Source: Diphasiastrum complanatum (taxonomy: Eukaryota > Streptophyta > Lycopodiopsida > Lycopodiales > Lycopodiaceae). From it: 64,000 nt of DNA. A program made the position numbers and the translations under genes. Below are positions 1-10,525 of the stretch, piece after piece (positions within the stretch are counted from its first letter, which is position 1; each line of letters starts with the position of its first letter). The notes under the pieces are model-generated. The model did no database searches and was not told where the DNA came from. It saw only the letters and a list, made by a program, of their open reading frames with translations. The stretch lies in the NCBI GenBank assembly GCA_029204225.1, contig CM055097.1, positions 15,295,853 to 15,359,852 of the forward strand, written 5' to 3'.

Positions 1-719
1 AGGTATCCAAATGGGATCAAAAGAGTAGCAAAGCATCATCAGATACTACTTAGCCTCAAAAAATGCAGATCTGAAGCACAGATCTCAAGAAAAAGTATAA
101 AAAATAGGGTGAAAATCACTTAAACTGATGGATAAGCAACCAAATCTCCATGAGAACTCTAGAGTTCTCCATCAGATCTGACTTGGATGCAAGTGTATAC
201 CAGCTTGCAAGAGTCCTAGATAGAGAATATCAAGAAATCCCCAAACATAATTAAAACATAACACTTTTTTCATGATTTTTGAGATCCTTTGGGAACTAAC
301 TCTCGCAACCTTGTCAGTCACTAAATCTACTCAAATCCATCCATAAAAATCTCTGCAAGAGTTAATGATGGAAAAATCATCTAATTTGAGTACATGCGAG
401 GGTTTAGAGAGGCAACATTTGTGGAACCTTTGTAGGAGCATCAAGATTTTAGAACTAACCTTCGGGACATCATTTTTGGACTCAAGGTAGTGAAATTACC
501 ATGTTGTGCCATAGTCAGAGATCTTGGAAAATCATGAGATAGAAGAAAAGTGGTGTGAGGAGTTCACGTTCTTGATAGGAGTCAAATCCCTCACAAGACC
601 TACTGAACCTCGCAGATGACCCTCCACATGGCAATCAAATCACCTACTGAACCTTCACAGACTTTTCTGGGGTCTTATAATTTTGTGAAGAAGGTCCTGC
701 CAATTTGGTAAAGAACTGA
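1..719. other. No gene recognised; probable upstream spacer of a gypsy accessory gene
   Basis: AT-rich sequence without a convincing reading frame. By position it would correspond to the spacer between integrase and the accessory gene in gypsy D. Only the stretch from about 770 onward visibly resembles that spacer (23930-24060), so this assignment is an inference. Confidence 0.4.
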
Positions 720-763
720 GCGATGGAAAGTGCACTTCTCCTAATACGCACTCTAAGTGTCCT

Positions 764-773
764 CTATATAAGG
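764..773 (+). promoter_or_regulatory. TATA-like box upstream of the accessory-gene relic
   Basis: CTATATAAGG lies about 300 bases upstream of the first ATG of the accessory-gene relic. The sequence after it (about 775-845) resembles 23950-24040 in gypsy D, which has a TATA-like CTTATAAGT at the same relative place. Both stretches share 'agcgaagctct'. The position suggests an internal promoter for the accessory gene; function is inferred. Confidence 0.4.
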
Positions 774-1074
774 GGGAAATTTGATTCATTTGGCACTTCA
801 TATAGCGAAGCTCTGCTGAGGATTTTTCGTGAATTTCCAAAATCTTTTGATTGCAACCGAACTTTGTATACATCTCCATCTACTATCATAACACCTGCTA
901 TACACTCATTGCCCTCGTTTTCAGTCTCGTTCACATGATATCCACTTTTTCAAGTTTTTGAAAGCCTTTTCCACTGTTCTTACATCTTTACCCCTTCTGA
1001 AAGCCTTTTCCTATTTCTTTCCATCTCCATCTTCAACCACACCCCTGTCACGTCTGAATCTGATCCACTAACCT

Positions 1075-2073
1075 TATGGCTTCTCCTTCCAGCCCTCACA
1101 ATGCACCATCCAGCCCCTCTGATGAAACTGACCCCAAGAGGACGTCATCAGGAATGACGTACCTACTGACATGCAAATCTGGCCACTCCCCTCGGACTCT
1201 TTGGTCATGCCATGGGTCCAGGCAGTAAAAGCCATGGGCATTATCCACAACTTTTTTTTGTCGCCCTTAACATGCAGCTCGTCCTCATGGCCTACGCCAC
1301 GTGGGATAAGAAGAAAAGCCACTTTTACATACAGTACAATGATAGACTGACCATGTGTGTGTCAATGCTGACTCACTAGCGACAATAGGCATTGTCATTG
1401 GCAAACGCCAAAAATTCTCTCATCGAGGTGCCCCTGCTCTCATCCAATCGTATATAACTCCACTTGGCCCTGAAACACAGACAAACCTATACAATGGTTT
1501 ACTTGATAGAGGCTATCAATAACCTCGTCATTCAATCTGCTGCCTATCTGCTCAATAACTTCCTAGGTCGTTTCCAGCTTGCGCAATGACCGCATCCAAT
1601 CTAACCTTTTGAGCCAAATCATGGAATCCTATAAGGAATTCCTTGGCCCTGCTGTTAGTACCCTACGAATGGTCCACCTTTGTCCTCACGAAACTAAGGT
1701 AGGCCATTAAACCAAACTCGCCGCGATCGAATAGCCGCCGTGGGCCCATGCTATCTAACCTTGCTTGTATCCTTCTCGAATAGTAGCTTTGGGATTTCCA
1801 CCGCTCTAGTATCCTTTCCACTATCATTCCCCACGCTAACCTCTATCCTCCTTCCACTGTACTACCTCCACTCACTCAGCTGCAACTAGTACATCGGCCA
1901 ACACAAACGCATGTGTGGCGCCACCTCCACCTCCGCTAGCCTCCCCCCACCACACGCACTAACCCCAACCACATCCTGATACCGCTTCTTCTACTTCCAC
2001 TTACATTTTCACCGCACAACCAGCCACTGCTGCTGCCAGTTTTGTTCATATCGTTCCCATCTCTCCACCCCCC
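1075..2073 (+). pseudogene. Relic of a gypsy accessory gene (diverged copy of the D accessory gene)
   Basis: Begins at an ATG in good context (ATGGC) and passes through at least two frames. Recognisable pieces match the D accessory protein in order: LPSDSLVMPWVQ against LPSTSMVTQWMT, MAYATWDKKKSHFYIQ against LAFNTWKEEKSKFYIT, AAYLLNNFL against AAQLLNNFL, then DRIQSNLLSQIMES against DRITSQILHRIVES, followed by a Pro/Ser/Thr-rich stretch. Family and function are unknown. Here the two halves around LLNNFL and DRI are adjacent on one strand, while in D they lie on opposite strands. The relic is cut at 2073 by the LTR of a family A element. Confidence 0.65.
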
Positions 2074-2563
2074 TGTTACGGGCCATATTCAGCTAAGGAC
2101 ATGGAATAGTCCTAATATGGTAGACCGGGCCCTCCAGTGTTCGAGATTATCGGTCACGCCTAGATTTAATTCCACATCGAGGCCAGTTGGTGACAATGAC
2201 CTTGAGAGGACCCAAACACTCTATTTGAGACATATGGAGTAGTGCATGTACGTGTGACAAATATGGGCAAGAGGAATGCATGGAGTTGTGACCTATTTAT
2301 AGTTGACATGCATGTGGATTGCATGGGGTTCATGCACATGATCCTACTCTCTATATATTGAGGTAGTGATTATTCTGCCGACGACTTGGTCTAGATTACC
2401 AGTTGAGCTCTTCTCCTCTTGCTATCACATGGCATGGCTTGGGAGCTAGATCCAGGAGGATTCTCTAGGAGGGGATCTAGGTTTGGGTGGGAGGTTTTGC
2501 TCCATAGTCTCTCTTGTGTTTTCCTATCCTCATCTTAGGGGTTTTTCCCTAGTGATCTTTACA
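2074..2563 (+). repeat. LTR of family A (copy A1, 5' LTR)
   Basis: 490 bp, starting TGTTACGGGCCATATTC and ending TTTACA. It matches the two LTRs at 43530-44005 and 46901-47390. It contains TATA-like CTATTTATAG and CTATATATTG near its middle, the likely start of element transcription. Confidence 0.85.
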
Positions 2564-2564
2564 T

Positions 2565-2576
2565 TGGTACTAGAGC
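2565..2576 (+). other. Primer-binding site, family A copy A1
   Basis: TGGTACTAGAGC, one base after the LTR. It differs at two positions from the standard plant copia site TGGTATCAGAGC (complement of initiator tRNA-Met 3' end), which is intact in the copy at 44007. Confidence 0.75.
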
Positions 2577-2904
2577 CCGACTAAGATGTAGTTTTGGATG
2601 GGATGGAGACAAGTTCAACATCAAATCGGAATTGGAATGCACTTGGATTCACATCTCGGATGGAGTGCTATTTTTTCAAGGGAAATTGAGTTTGGATACA
2701 CTGATTCATCTGTGAAGCATGCTTTCCAAACTTGGTGGTAGAGTGCTCTTATCCTTGTTTGATTTTTGTTAGAGATGCTATGGATTAGGGAGGAATTCAT
2801 TCTTATTTTTTTGAAGCCTTGAAAAAGTTCCCATTTGAAGTAGAATGATTTGCATCCACTTTCTAGTCTAAATCTGTTTTTTTTAATGTCTAGCTTGCAC
2901 TTAT

Positions 2905-3290
2905 GCAGTAGCTCTAGATCAATCCAGATTGATCCTTTGAAGCTGCAGTCTCTTCAGGACCAGATGCTCGAGAATTTTCGAGTCGAGTTTCTTCTTCCGA
3001 TAAAAAACGACAAGATGCTAGTCAAAGAAGAATTCGCCAAGCTGAAGGAATTATCCTCTGAGACTACCATCTGCTCCGGGCCAGATGCACACGATATATA
3101 TCTGCAGGCCCTAGAAAAGATTGAGAGGCTATCAAAGGAGCTGCAGGCAACGCAGAGTTGTACAGGGGGTGGCAGATCACCTAGAGTACACTAAGCCTGC
3201 ATCAAAATCTCCAACCTACAAAAGGAGGTAGCAAACCTCAAACAACAGCTCTAAGACCAGAAGCTCGCGAGAGATATCCATAGACAGGAC
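2905..3290 (+). pseudogene. Coiled-coil coding fragment inserted in family A copy A1
   Basis: This roughly 385-base segment is absent from the complete family A element at the matching place (about 44350). It encodes a charged, heptad-like stretch (around KEEFAKLKEL, ALEKIERLSKEL and NLQKEVANLKQQL) broken by stops. The pattern resembles the coiled-coil part of the D accessory protein (ADHLE against ADRLE, then SNLQ/SSLQ). It may be a captured gene fragment. The alternative is that the complete copy lost it. Relation to the accessory gene is tentative. Confidence 0.4.
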
Positions 3291-3407
3291 GTTGCAATTT
3301 GTGTGAATCCATAATGTTTTGGACAGATTAGATTCAGATTAGTAGCAGACGGTTTGTTGATAGATTGGTGGGAATCAATGTATCCTGAATGTATCATGTT
3401 GCTGGAA

Positions 3408-3720
3408 ATCTTGAATTAATGATTGCATGTGGAGGATTTGAGCTTATTACTAGACTAATCTTCTTCTGGTTCATGCAAACTGAAAACGTAAAATGAAAAT
3501 TGTAAGTTGATCACTCTTTAGAAAAGCAGATAAAGATTTGGTGTGAGTGATGCATGCAGTTGAACTGTTGCTGGAATAAACTAACTGTTGCTGAAAATCT
3601 TGAATTTAATGATTGCAAATCCTCTTCTGGTTCATGCAAACCGAAAACGTAGAATGTAAGTTGATCATTCTTTAGAAAAGCAGATAAAGATTTGGTGTGA
3701 GTGATGCATGCAGTTGAACC
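3408..3720 (+). repeat. Direct duplication inside family A copy A1
   Basis: Two copies of a roughly 110-140 base unit, each containing 'tagaaaagcagataaagat' and 'gtgagtgatgcatgcagttg'. The complete family A element has the unit once (about 44450-44620). Confidence 0.7.
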
Positions 3721-3760
3721 CTGTGAAACCTTTCTCTGGTTGATGCTTTCTTCCTAGACC

Positions 3761-4890
3761 TCTGAACAGTGGTGCTATTTTGAGGTATCAGTTGTTGACC
3801 TGGAATCTTGGCCTATTTGAGCTGGTTTGTTGTTTTCTGTCTGACCTGTCAAACCCGTTTTTGGAATTCTTGAAGCCTGTGTGGAAAAACCATAATGACT
3901 TGAAATAGCTGTGCATGTCTGTTTTGGATTCATGATTGTTGAGAAGTTTCTGAAACCTGGTGTGCTTATACCTTTGGGCTGTCGCTGTTATCTTGAAGTT
4001 GTCTCAGGAATGAGGTGCATGGCCTCATCAGCAGAGAACACCGATGTAGGTCGTTTTACAGTTGAAATCTGTAGAAGATCAAGAGCGAGCTCAGTAACTG
4101 ATTGTGAGCAATATCCAGATTGTTGGCTGTTGAGGATAGTTGATTTGCGCCCTGCTGAAAACGTTTGTAACAGTTGAGTCCGGATGGCTACAGGCTGATC
4201 TTGTGGACTGAGAGGTCGCAAAGAAACTAAGTAATTAGTTTCTAAATGCGCTAACAAAGCATTTAGCTGAATCCCTGTATGATTCTTTCAGGATGGGGAT
4301 TGTGGCATCGTTTTCTAGCCTGTTGAAAAAGGTGTTGATACCTCACACTGGCGCAATCTGTTGTAGCTTTCGGTCAGACAGTCGCGAGGTATTGATGTAA
4401 AGCCTTTTGGTGCTTGAACGAATGGTGGCTGCGTGGTTACCTTTCCTATGTGAAACGCTTGTTAGGGTTTGGAAGGGAGGGGGGCCTTAACTAACATGCA
4501 TGAAGTTTTTTTATTTAACTTCTTTCTTTACTCTTTTTTCCAAAAGTGAATGGGATGCATGGTGAGGGTAAGGCCTGCTTGCATGTCTCTCAGTGAGTGT
4601 CACTGGGTATTGCATGCCAGTAGCCTTGTGGTTGCATTGATGTCATAGCTCTGCAAAGGGGTTCGGTGCATTTGGATGAATGCATGGTGCTATTCGTGAC
4701 GGGTTTGGTTGTTGCATAGCCCGGAGCAATAAAGGTCTTTGCAAGATTAGCTGTGATCAAAGCAATGGTCGATTCAGTAAGGGGATTTTTGTGAATCTAC
4801 CTAAATCGACAGTTGAGAATTGAATTACCTATTCTCCTGCCCTTAATCGGGAGAATCTTTAGAGAATAATTTATTATCCTAACTGTTGTG
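3761..4890. other. No gene recognised
   Basis: Non-coding sequence between the family A copy and the copia relic. A short reading frame at 3911-4177 has no recognised motif. It may be diverged family A internal sequence. Confidence 0.4.
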
Positions 4891-4894
4891 TCTA

Positions 4895-7800
4895 TGTGAT
4901 TGGATCCATGTCCAAATGGTCTTAGTGAAGATTTTTCTAATCTTGTACAATCCTATGCCATACAAGGAGAGCTACCATCCATGGAGAGCCTGGCCGAGGA
5001 GAGTAGGCAAGAGTATAAACTTGCTAGGATGGGGCAAATCATGGAAAAGGAAGATGAAGATAAGACTCTCTTCATTCAAAGCAAAGGCAAAGGCAAGGGG
5101 AAGACCCTTCAAGAAAAATGACAAAGCCAAGGAGGATGGTGATGAAGGATAAATCCAAAATGAAGTGTTTTTATTGTGGTAAGACAATGAAAAGGAAGAA
5201 TCTCTTATGTTGTCAAGTTACTCTTCTTCTAGCTTTATAGGTGAAAGTCCTTGGTGGATAAATAGCGGAAATAGCTCTCATATGACTAGCCAAAAAGAAT
5301 CTTTTACTCATCTTACCTCTTATGTAGACTCTAAAAATTCATTTAGACTGCAAATGATTTTGGATGTAAGATTGCAGGGATTGGGAGTGTACCAATAGAT
5401 CTTGGATCCAAAAGCTAGATAATTTTGTCCATTTTTTTTTTTAATATTACCAAACATTTATTAAGCGTTGTCCAAATGCTAGATGGTCTTCAAATTGATT
5501 TTGGTGTGAATGCTTGCTTGATCAAGAAGGATGCGAAAGTTGGTAGCAAAAGGAACAAAGTTTTAAAGGATCTTTAAGTTGAATACAAATGTTCGCACTA
5601 ACAACTGTGTGATGATGGCCGAGTGCAAGATGTTAAAGGAGGAGCTTTGGCACAAAATGTTGGGCCATCTCAACAGTTACTACAAGTCCATGCAATCCAT
5701 GGTCAAGGAGGAGAAGGCAATTGATTTGCCCAAATCTTTTGCAAGTGTGACGACAAGGCTTGTGAAGCTTGTGCTTTGGCAAAAGCACATAGATTGTCAT
5801 TTCCAAGGTCTACCACTTCATCTCATCATGCTTTTCAACTTGTGCACTAGGATGCTTATTTTTCATCAACTAGAAGCAATGGTGGTGCCACTATCTGTTC
5901 CTTCATTGATGACTACTCTAGATTCACATGGATCTATCTCTTATCTTCAAAAGCAATGGTGTTTGACACTTTCTTGAAGTTCAAAGCACTTGTAGAGAAC
6001 CAGTTTGACATCAAGATCAAGGCTTTGACGTTGGATGGAGGTGGAGAGTACATCTCCACAAAGCTTCAAGAATATTGTGAGCAACTTAGCATCAAGAAGA
6101 AGATCATTTGCTCTTACTCCCCTCAACAAAATGAAGTGGCCGATAGGAAGAATCGAACCTTGTGTGAATGTGCAACTTTGAGGTTGGATGCATGTCTTCT
6201 AAAGGCATTTTGAGGTGAGGCTCTTACTTGTACAAACTATTTATGCGATAGGTTACCTAATGTTGTTGTTGAAGGGAAAACACCATTTGAGATGTTGCAT
6301 AGGAAGAAGACAAAAGTTGATCTCTTAAGGATCTTTGGATCCATTTGAGGACTAAGATGGATCCCAACTCTATCAAAGGGATTATGGTAGGTTATTCCAC
6401 ATCAAGGAAGGCTTATAGGATTTTTTGTGTCATCTACTATCAAGATTGTGTTGAGTAGAGATGTGATTTTTCATGACTCACAAACTTTCCAAGCTTGATG
6501 AGGTCGAGGGTGCTCAAATTGATGTTGGATCCATAAAGCTACCTATTCTTCAAGAGGATGATGGAGAGGGGCTAAGGCTTGAGGAAGAGCTTTTTCAATC
6601 CAAGACTCCGAGAAGATCTTCCAAGCCACTTGGGCTCACATATGTTGGAAAAGGCAAGCAAGCCAAAATGGATAATCTCTCTCATAATCTTTTATCTCTT
6701 TTGATGAGCCTTCTTGTGTGCAAGATGCAATAGAATCAAAGGTTTGGCATGATGCAATATCTTTGGAGTTTGATGCTTTACTTTCAAATCATACTTGGGA
6801 TTAGGTTGATCTCCCACCTAGCAAAAAGGCAATAGGATGTAAATGGGTGTTTAAAGTCAAATACAATCAAGATGGTCCAATCAACAAGCATAAGGCTAGG
6901 CATTGTGCAAAGGATACGCTCAAGTCAAAGGTCTAGATTATGATGAAACCTTTTCTCCTGTGACAAAAATGACTACCATAAGGATCTGATTACCTTAGTA
7001 TCTTCTTTCAATTGGTTTATGTATCAAATGGATGTGACTAATGCTAATCTCAATGGCTATCTTGAGGAGGAGATCTACATGTACCAACTCGAGGGATGAA
7101 TAGGAAGGCCAAGAGGATAAGGTTTGCTTACTCTTCAAAAATTTGTATGGCCTCAAGCAAGCACCAAGGTCTTGGCATTCTCGACTTACTACATTTCTTC
7201 TCTCACTAGATTTCACTCTTAGTGAGTATGATCCATCCTTGTACTATAAGTTTATCGAGGGTGATGTGATCATTCTTATATTTTATGTAGATGACATTAA
7301 TTTTTGTGGAAATAATCTCGAGCTCATTGTTGAGAAAAAACTAGCATTAGGAAAAGAGTTTAAAATGCAAAATCTGGGAACTTTGCACTACATCTTAGAA
7401 GGACATCTTCTTATAGTTTCATTTGTCAACAAAAGTATGCTACTTCAATTCTGAAAAGATTCAATACGGATAAGTGCAAAGGCATTGACACTCCTATGGA
7501 GCATTATGTAAGGGATCCAATAGATGGTGATGAAAGATCCTTCGAGGACATCACCCTCTAGGAGTCTCATAGGCTCTTTGATTTGGCTCACCATTACTAG
7601 ACCTGATTTAAGCTTTTTTGTTAATAGGTTGTGTCAAATTATGCAATCTCCTTTGATCCATCATTGGAAGTTAGCTAAGAGAGTGCTTAGGTACCTTTCT
7701 AACACTCTAGATTTTGAAATCCTATATCGAAGATCTTTGCTTGATTGGATTTTCAAATTCATAATTTTCAGTGACAAGATTGATAGGAAGTCCACAAGTG

Positions 7801-8120
7801 CATTTACTATGTTTCTTGGAGATGGAGTCATATCTTGGCTCTTGAAGAAGCAGGACACTATCTCATTCTCTTCCCCTAAAGATGAATACAGGGCACTCAC
7901 CACCACAACCAAGGAAATCTTATGGATCAAGTGCCTTTTGGTGGATTTCAAGTGCATCAATCTTGAAGACATTCCCATCACAATGTGTGACAAAACATGC
8001 CTAATTAATAGGGATGAAAAAAATGTCATTGGTGCATCTCACTCCATTAAGCTCATCTCATTGGATCATGAGGACCAATCACATTTTGAGATTCATGATC
8101 AAGGTCCAATCACATTAGGT
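4895..8120 (+). pseudogene. Decayed Ty1/copia gag-pol relic
   Basis: Domains appear in copia order across several frames. Gag end (NLVQSYAIQGELPS, about 4930) and zinc-knuckle start (CFYCG, about 5165). Protease at 5255, where the usual DSGASSHMT reads NSGNSSHMT, so the catalytic Asp is lost. Pre-integrase box (ELWHKMLGHL, about 5640). Integrase core (LTLDGGGEYIS about 6030; SPQQN about 6120). RT with GCKWVFKVKYNQDG (about 6840), YGLKQAPRSWH (about 7145) and an intact YVDD (about 7290). RNase H (DRKSTSAF about 7785). Numerous stops, frameshifts and missing segments. The protein is closest in the window to copia G, but more decayed. No LTRs identified. Confidence 0.85.
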
Positions 8121-8199
8121 ACTCCACGAGCTAATAGGGTAGAAACTCAAGCTCATACTATACATTTTATGTGGAGCTCAATGTACATACACTTTTGAG

Positions 8200-8884
8200 A
8201 GATAAAACCATTTTGGTGTCATAAGACTTTTGCACCTTCTCTCTCTACTTCTTACTTTTGATCTCTCTACCCCGAGAGTTGGAATACTTTCTCTCTCTAA
8301 AATTTTGAGTAATATTTGGTTTTTTCATCACATGTAAGAAACTTGCTTGTCTTTGATTTAAGATCACTTTTTTGTGTACAATAGCTCGTGCCAAAATCCA
8401 AATATTGTTTGATATCATTCTAACATTCGAGTTGATCAAGATTTGGTAGTGTGCAATCTCTCATGCATGTAAATCATAGTATGGATCATTTCAAAATCCT
8501 TAAATGCTAATTTTATGCAATCTTTTCATTTTGAAAATAGAGCTCTACGATATCTTTACGATGAGCACTATTAGCACTTGATTGAACAGATTAGTTGATG
8601 ACTTTTGGTCGATATTGCTAGAACCATTTGCTGTGAGAGATCACATGTTGTGTACCTCCAAAATCCAAGTACTAGTTTGATTTTGCCATGAAGGCAAATA
8701 GATCATCCTCGATCTTTGTTTCTCGTGTTGCCTCTACGAAGGTTGGTTTGCACTAATTGTAGAACTTTTTGGTCTTTAAATTTGAGGATGATACCTGCTC
8801 ATTTGTTTGTTGTTGATTTGATGATTTTTCTTTTGAGTTTTATTTTTCTTCTATTTCTTGAGGCTTTCTTTGAGAACAAGACTT
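8200..8884. other. No gene recognised
   Basis: AT-rich stretch with many 'ctctct' runs and no supported coding region. Part may be the remains of the 3' LTR of the preceding copia relic. Confidence 0.35.
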
Positions 8885-9818
8885 AAGTCTCTAAATTGGT
8901 ATCCAACCAAGTCGTTTGTCAAAGCTTCTGAACTTGCTCAGCGTTTCGTAAAACGGTTATTCAGGTTATATAGTGATTGAGATTCTAAGTTCACTAACAA
9001 ATTCTAGCAAGCATTCTTTGAGAAATTAAAGACCACTTTAAGTCTAAGGCCTATAGATCATCCTTAACGGGATGGGCAGACTAAACAGACTAACTAGTCT
9101 ATGGAAGATATGCCCATGCATACAATTCCAGGAGACAGTCGGATTGGAAAAGGTACCTTTCAATGATTGAGTTTGCTTATAATATTGCAAAGCACTTAGC
9201 CACGAGTTTTAGTCCATTCATTCTGATGTATGAGTTTTAGTCTCGTGCTCCTATCTCTGTTGCCTTAAGATAAAAGTAGCAATGCATTTCCTGCAAAGTA
9301 TGCAAGAAATGCTGCTTGTTGCCTGCCATAGCATCAAAATGGCTCAAGATAGAGCCTAGTTTTACGCCAATCAGAAGTGACAACCTAGGGTCTATGAGGA
9401 AGAAGATTGGGTGTATTTTAAAGTCCCAAAGGGCTCTAGGGTACTGAGGCTTGGAAAAAGTCCTAAGTTATTGCCTCGTTATAGTGGGCCTTTCTATATT
9501 GTAAAAAAACTCAATCAAAATGCCTATCAACTAGACCTTCCTCGAGAAATCAAAGTTCACCCTATCTTTCGCATAAGCCATTTGAAGGAACGACTTCGTA
9601 GAAATGATGAATTAATTCTAATCCAATTAGAAAATCTATCAACTTTCGAACCTCATGTCAGTGTTGATATATGTCAACGTGGGCTCAAAAACCAGCAAGT
9701 GACTGGGTGCTTGGTTCCGTTGGAAAGGTAGTTCCAATGACAAGTACACTTGGGAAAGGAGCAAGACCTTAGACTGAGGTTCCCAGATTTCCTACCTTAG
9801 AAGAAAAGACTTTTTAAG
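8885..9818 (+). pseudogene. Ty3/gypsy chromovirus integrase C-terminal relic
   Basis: Integrase core remnants (SKFTNKF about 8990, DHP then DGQT about 9060) are followed by the C-terminal domain at 9411-9731 (GPFYIVKKLNQNAYQLDLP, then HPIFRISHLKERL). After it come the remains of a chromodomain in another frame (WKGSSNDKYTWE about 9715). That order is typical of plant chromoviruses, whose chromodomain directs insertion to heterochromatin. Many stops and two or more frameshifts. Everything upstream in pol is missing. Confidence 0.8.
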
Positions 9819-9828
9819 GAAGAGGAAA

Positions 9829-10195
9829 TGTTAGGCACCCAACTCTTTAGGTCCCAAATCCTAACTTCAAACCGACGTTGGATTGGACTTGTTGACTTGA
9901 CCATGTCGTTTGTCATAATCAGGGATGTGTGCTTGGCTTGGAGACTTCTACCTTGGAGGTAACAAGGGGAGGAGATCTAAGTTACCACCTAGGAGAAGGT
10001 GGTTGGTAGAGCACTTATACATAGAGTGAATGCTAGTGTGGGGTGGGTGAGGGCTAATGGCCTTGTGGTGGTATGGGACATTGTTAGGGTTGGAGGTCGT
10101 ATCCTAATCGTTCTCAGATCACGGAGGGTACAGAGGGTGGATCTGAATTGGATCCTATGGTGGGGTGGATCATGTATGTTCGGTAATAATGTGAA
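9829..10195 (+). repeat. Probable start of chromovirus 3' LTR
   Basis: A purine-rich tract (AAGGAAGAGGAAA, ending 9828) follows the chromodomain remnant and is directly followed by TGTTAGGCACCC, a plausible LTR start. The LTR end was not located; the right limit is a guess. No second copy lies in the window. Confidence 0.5.
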
Positions 10196-10525
10196 AGTGC
10201 TTTCAAGTGAAAGATTTGCTGAACATGGGAGACAACAATGAGGAATTTGTTAACAAAAGTAAATACAATATCCGAACCGAAAGACATTTGTGTGGCCTCA
10301 TAAAAGCATCCAAACTAGACAGGATGAATGGTATCTACGGATGCAATCATCAGTACTACATAGCCCCTTTACAAGGCTATTCAATTTGATACTCAAGGTA
10401 CACAAACTCAATGCAATTCAACAGAGGAGCCACCAATCCATTGAAGCTCAGCATGAAATATAAGCAACGGCTTAGCTACATGGCCATTTAAGACAAGCGT
10501 CAACCAAAAACCTTATCTAAGAACT

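Larger units (their letters stand above)
2074..3760 (+). mobile_element. Family A non-autonomous LTR element, 5' part (copy A1)
   Basis: Starts with a 490-bp LTR and a slightly mutated tRNA-Met primer-binding site. The following internal sequence is clearly alignable with the complete family A element at 43530-47390 to about 3760, apart from an extra segment at 2905-3290. No gag or pol is visible. No 3' LTR is present; beyond 3760 similarity fades. It is inserted in the accessory-gene relic. Confidence 0.75.
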
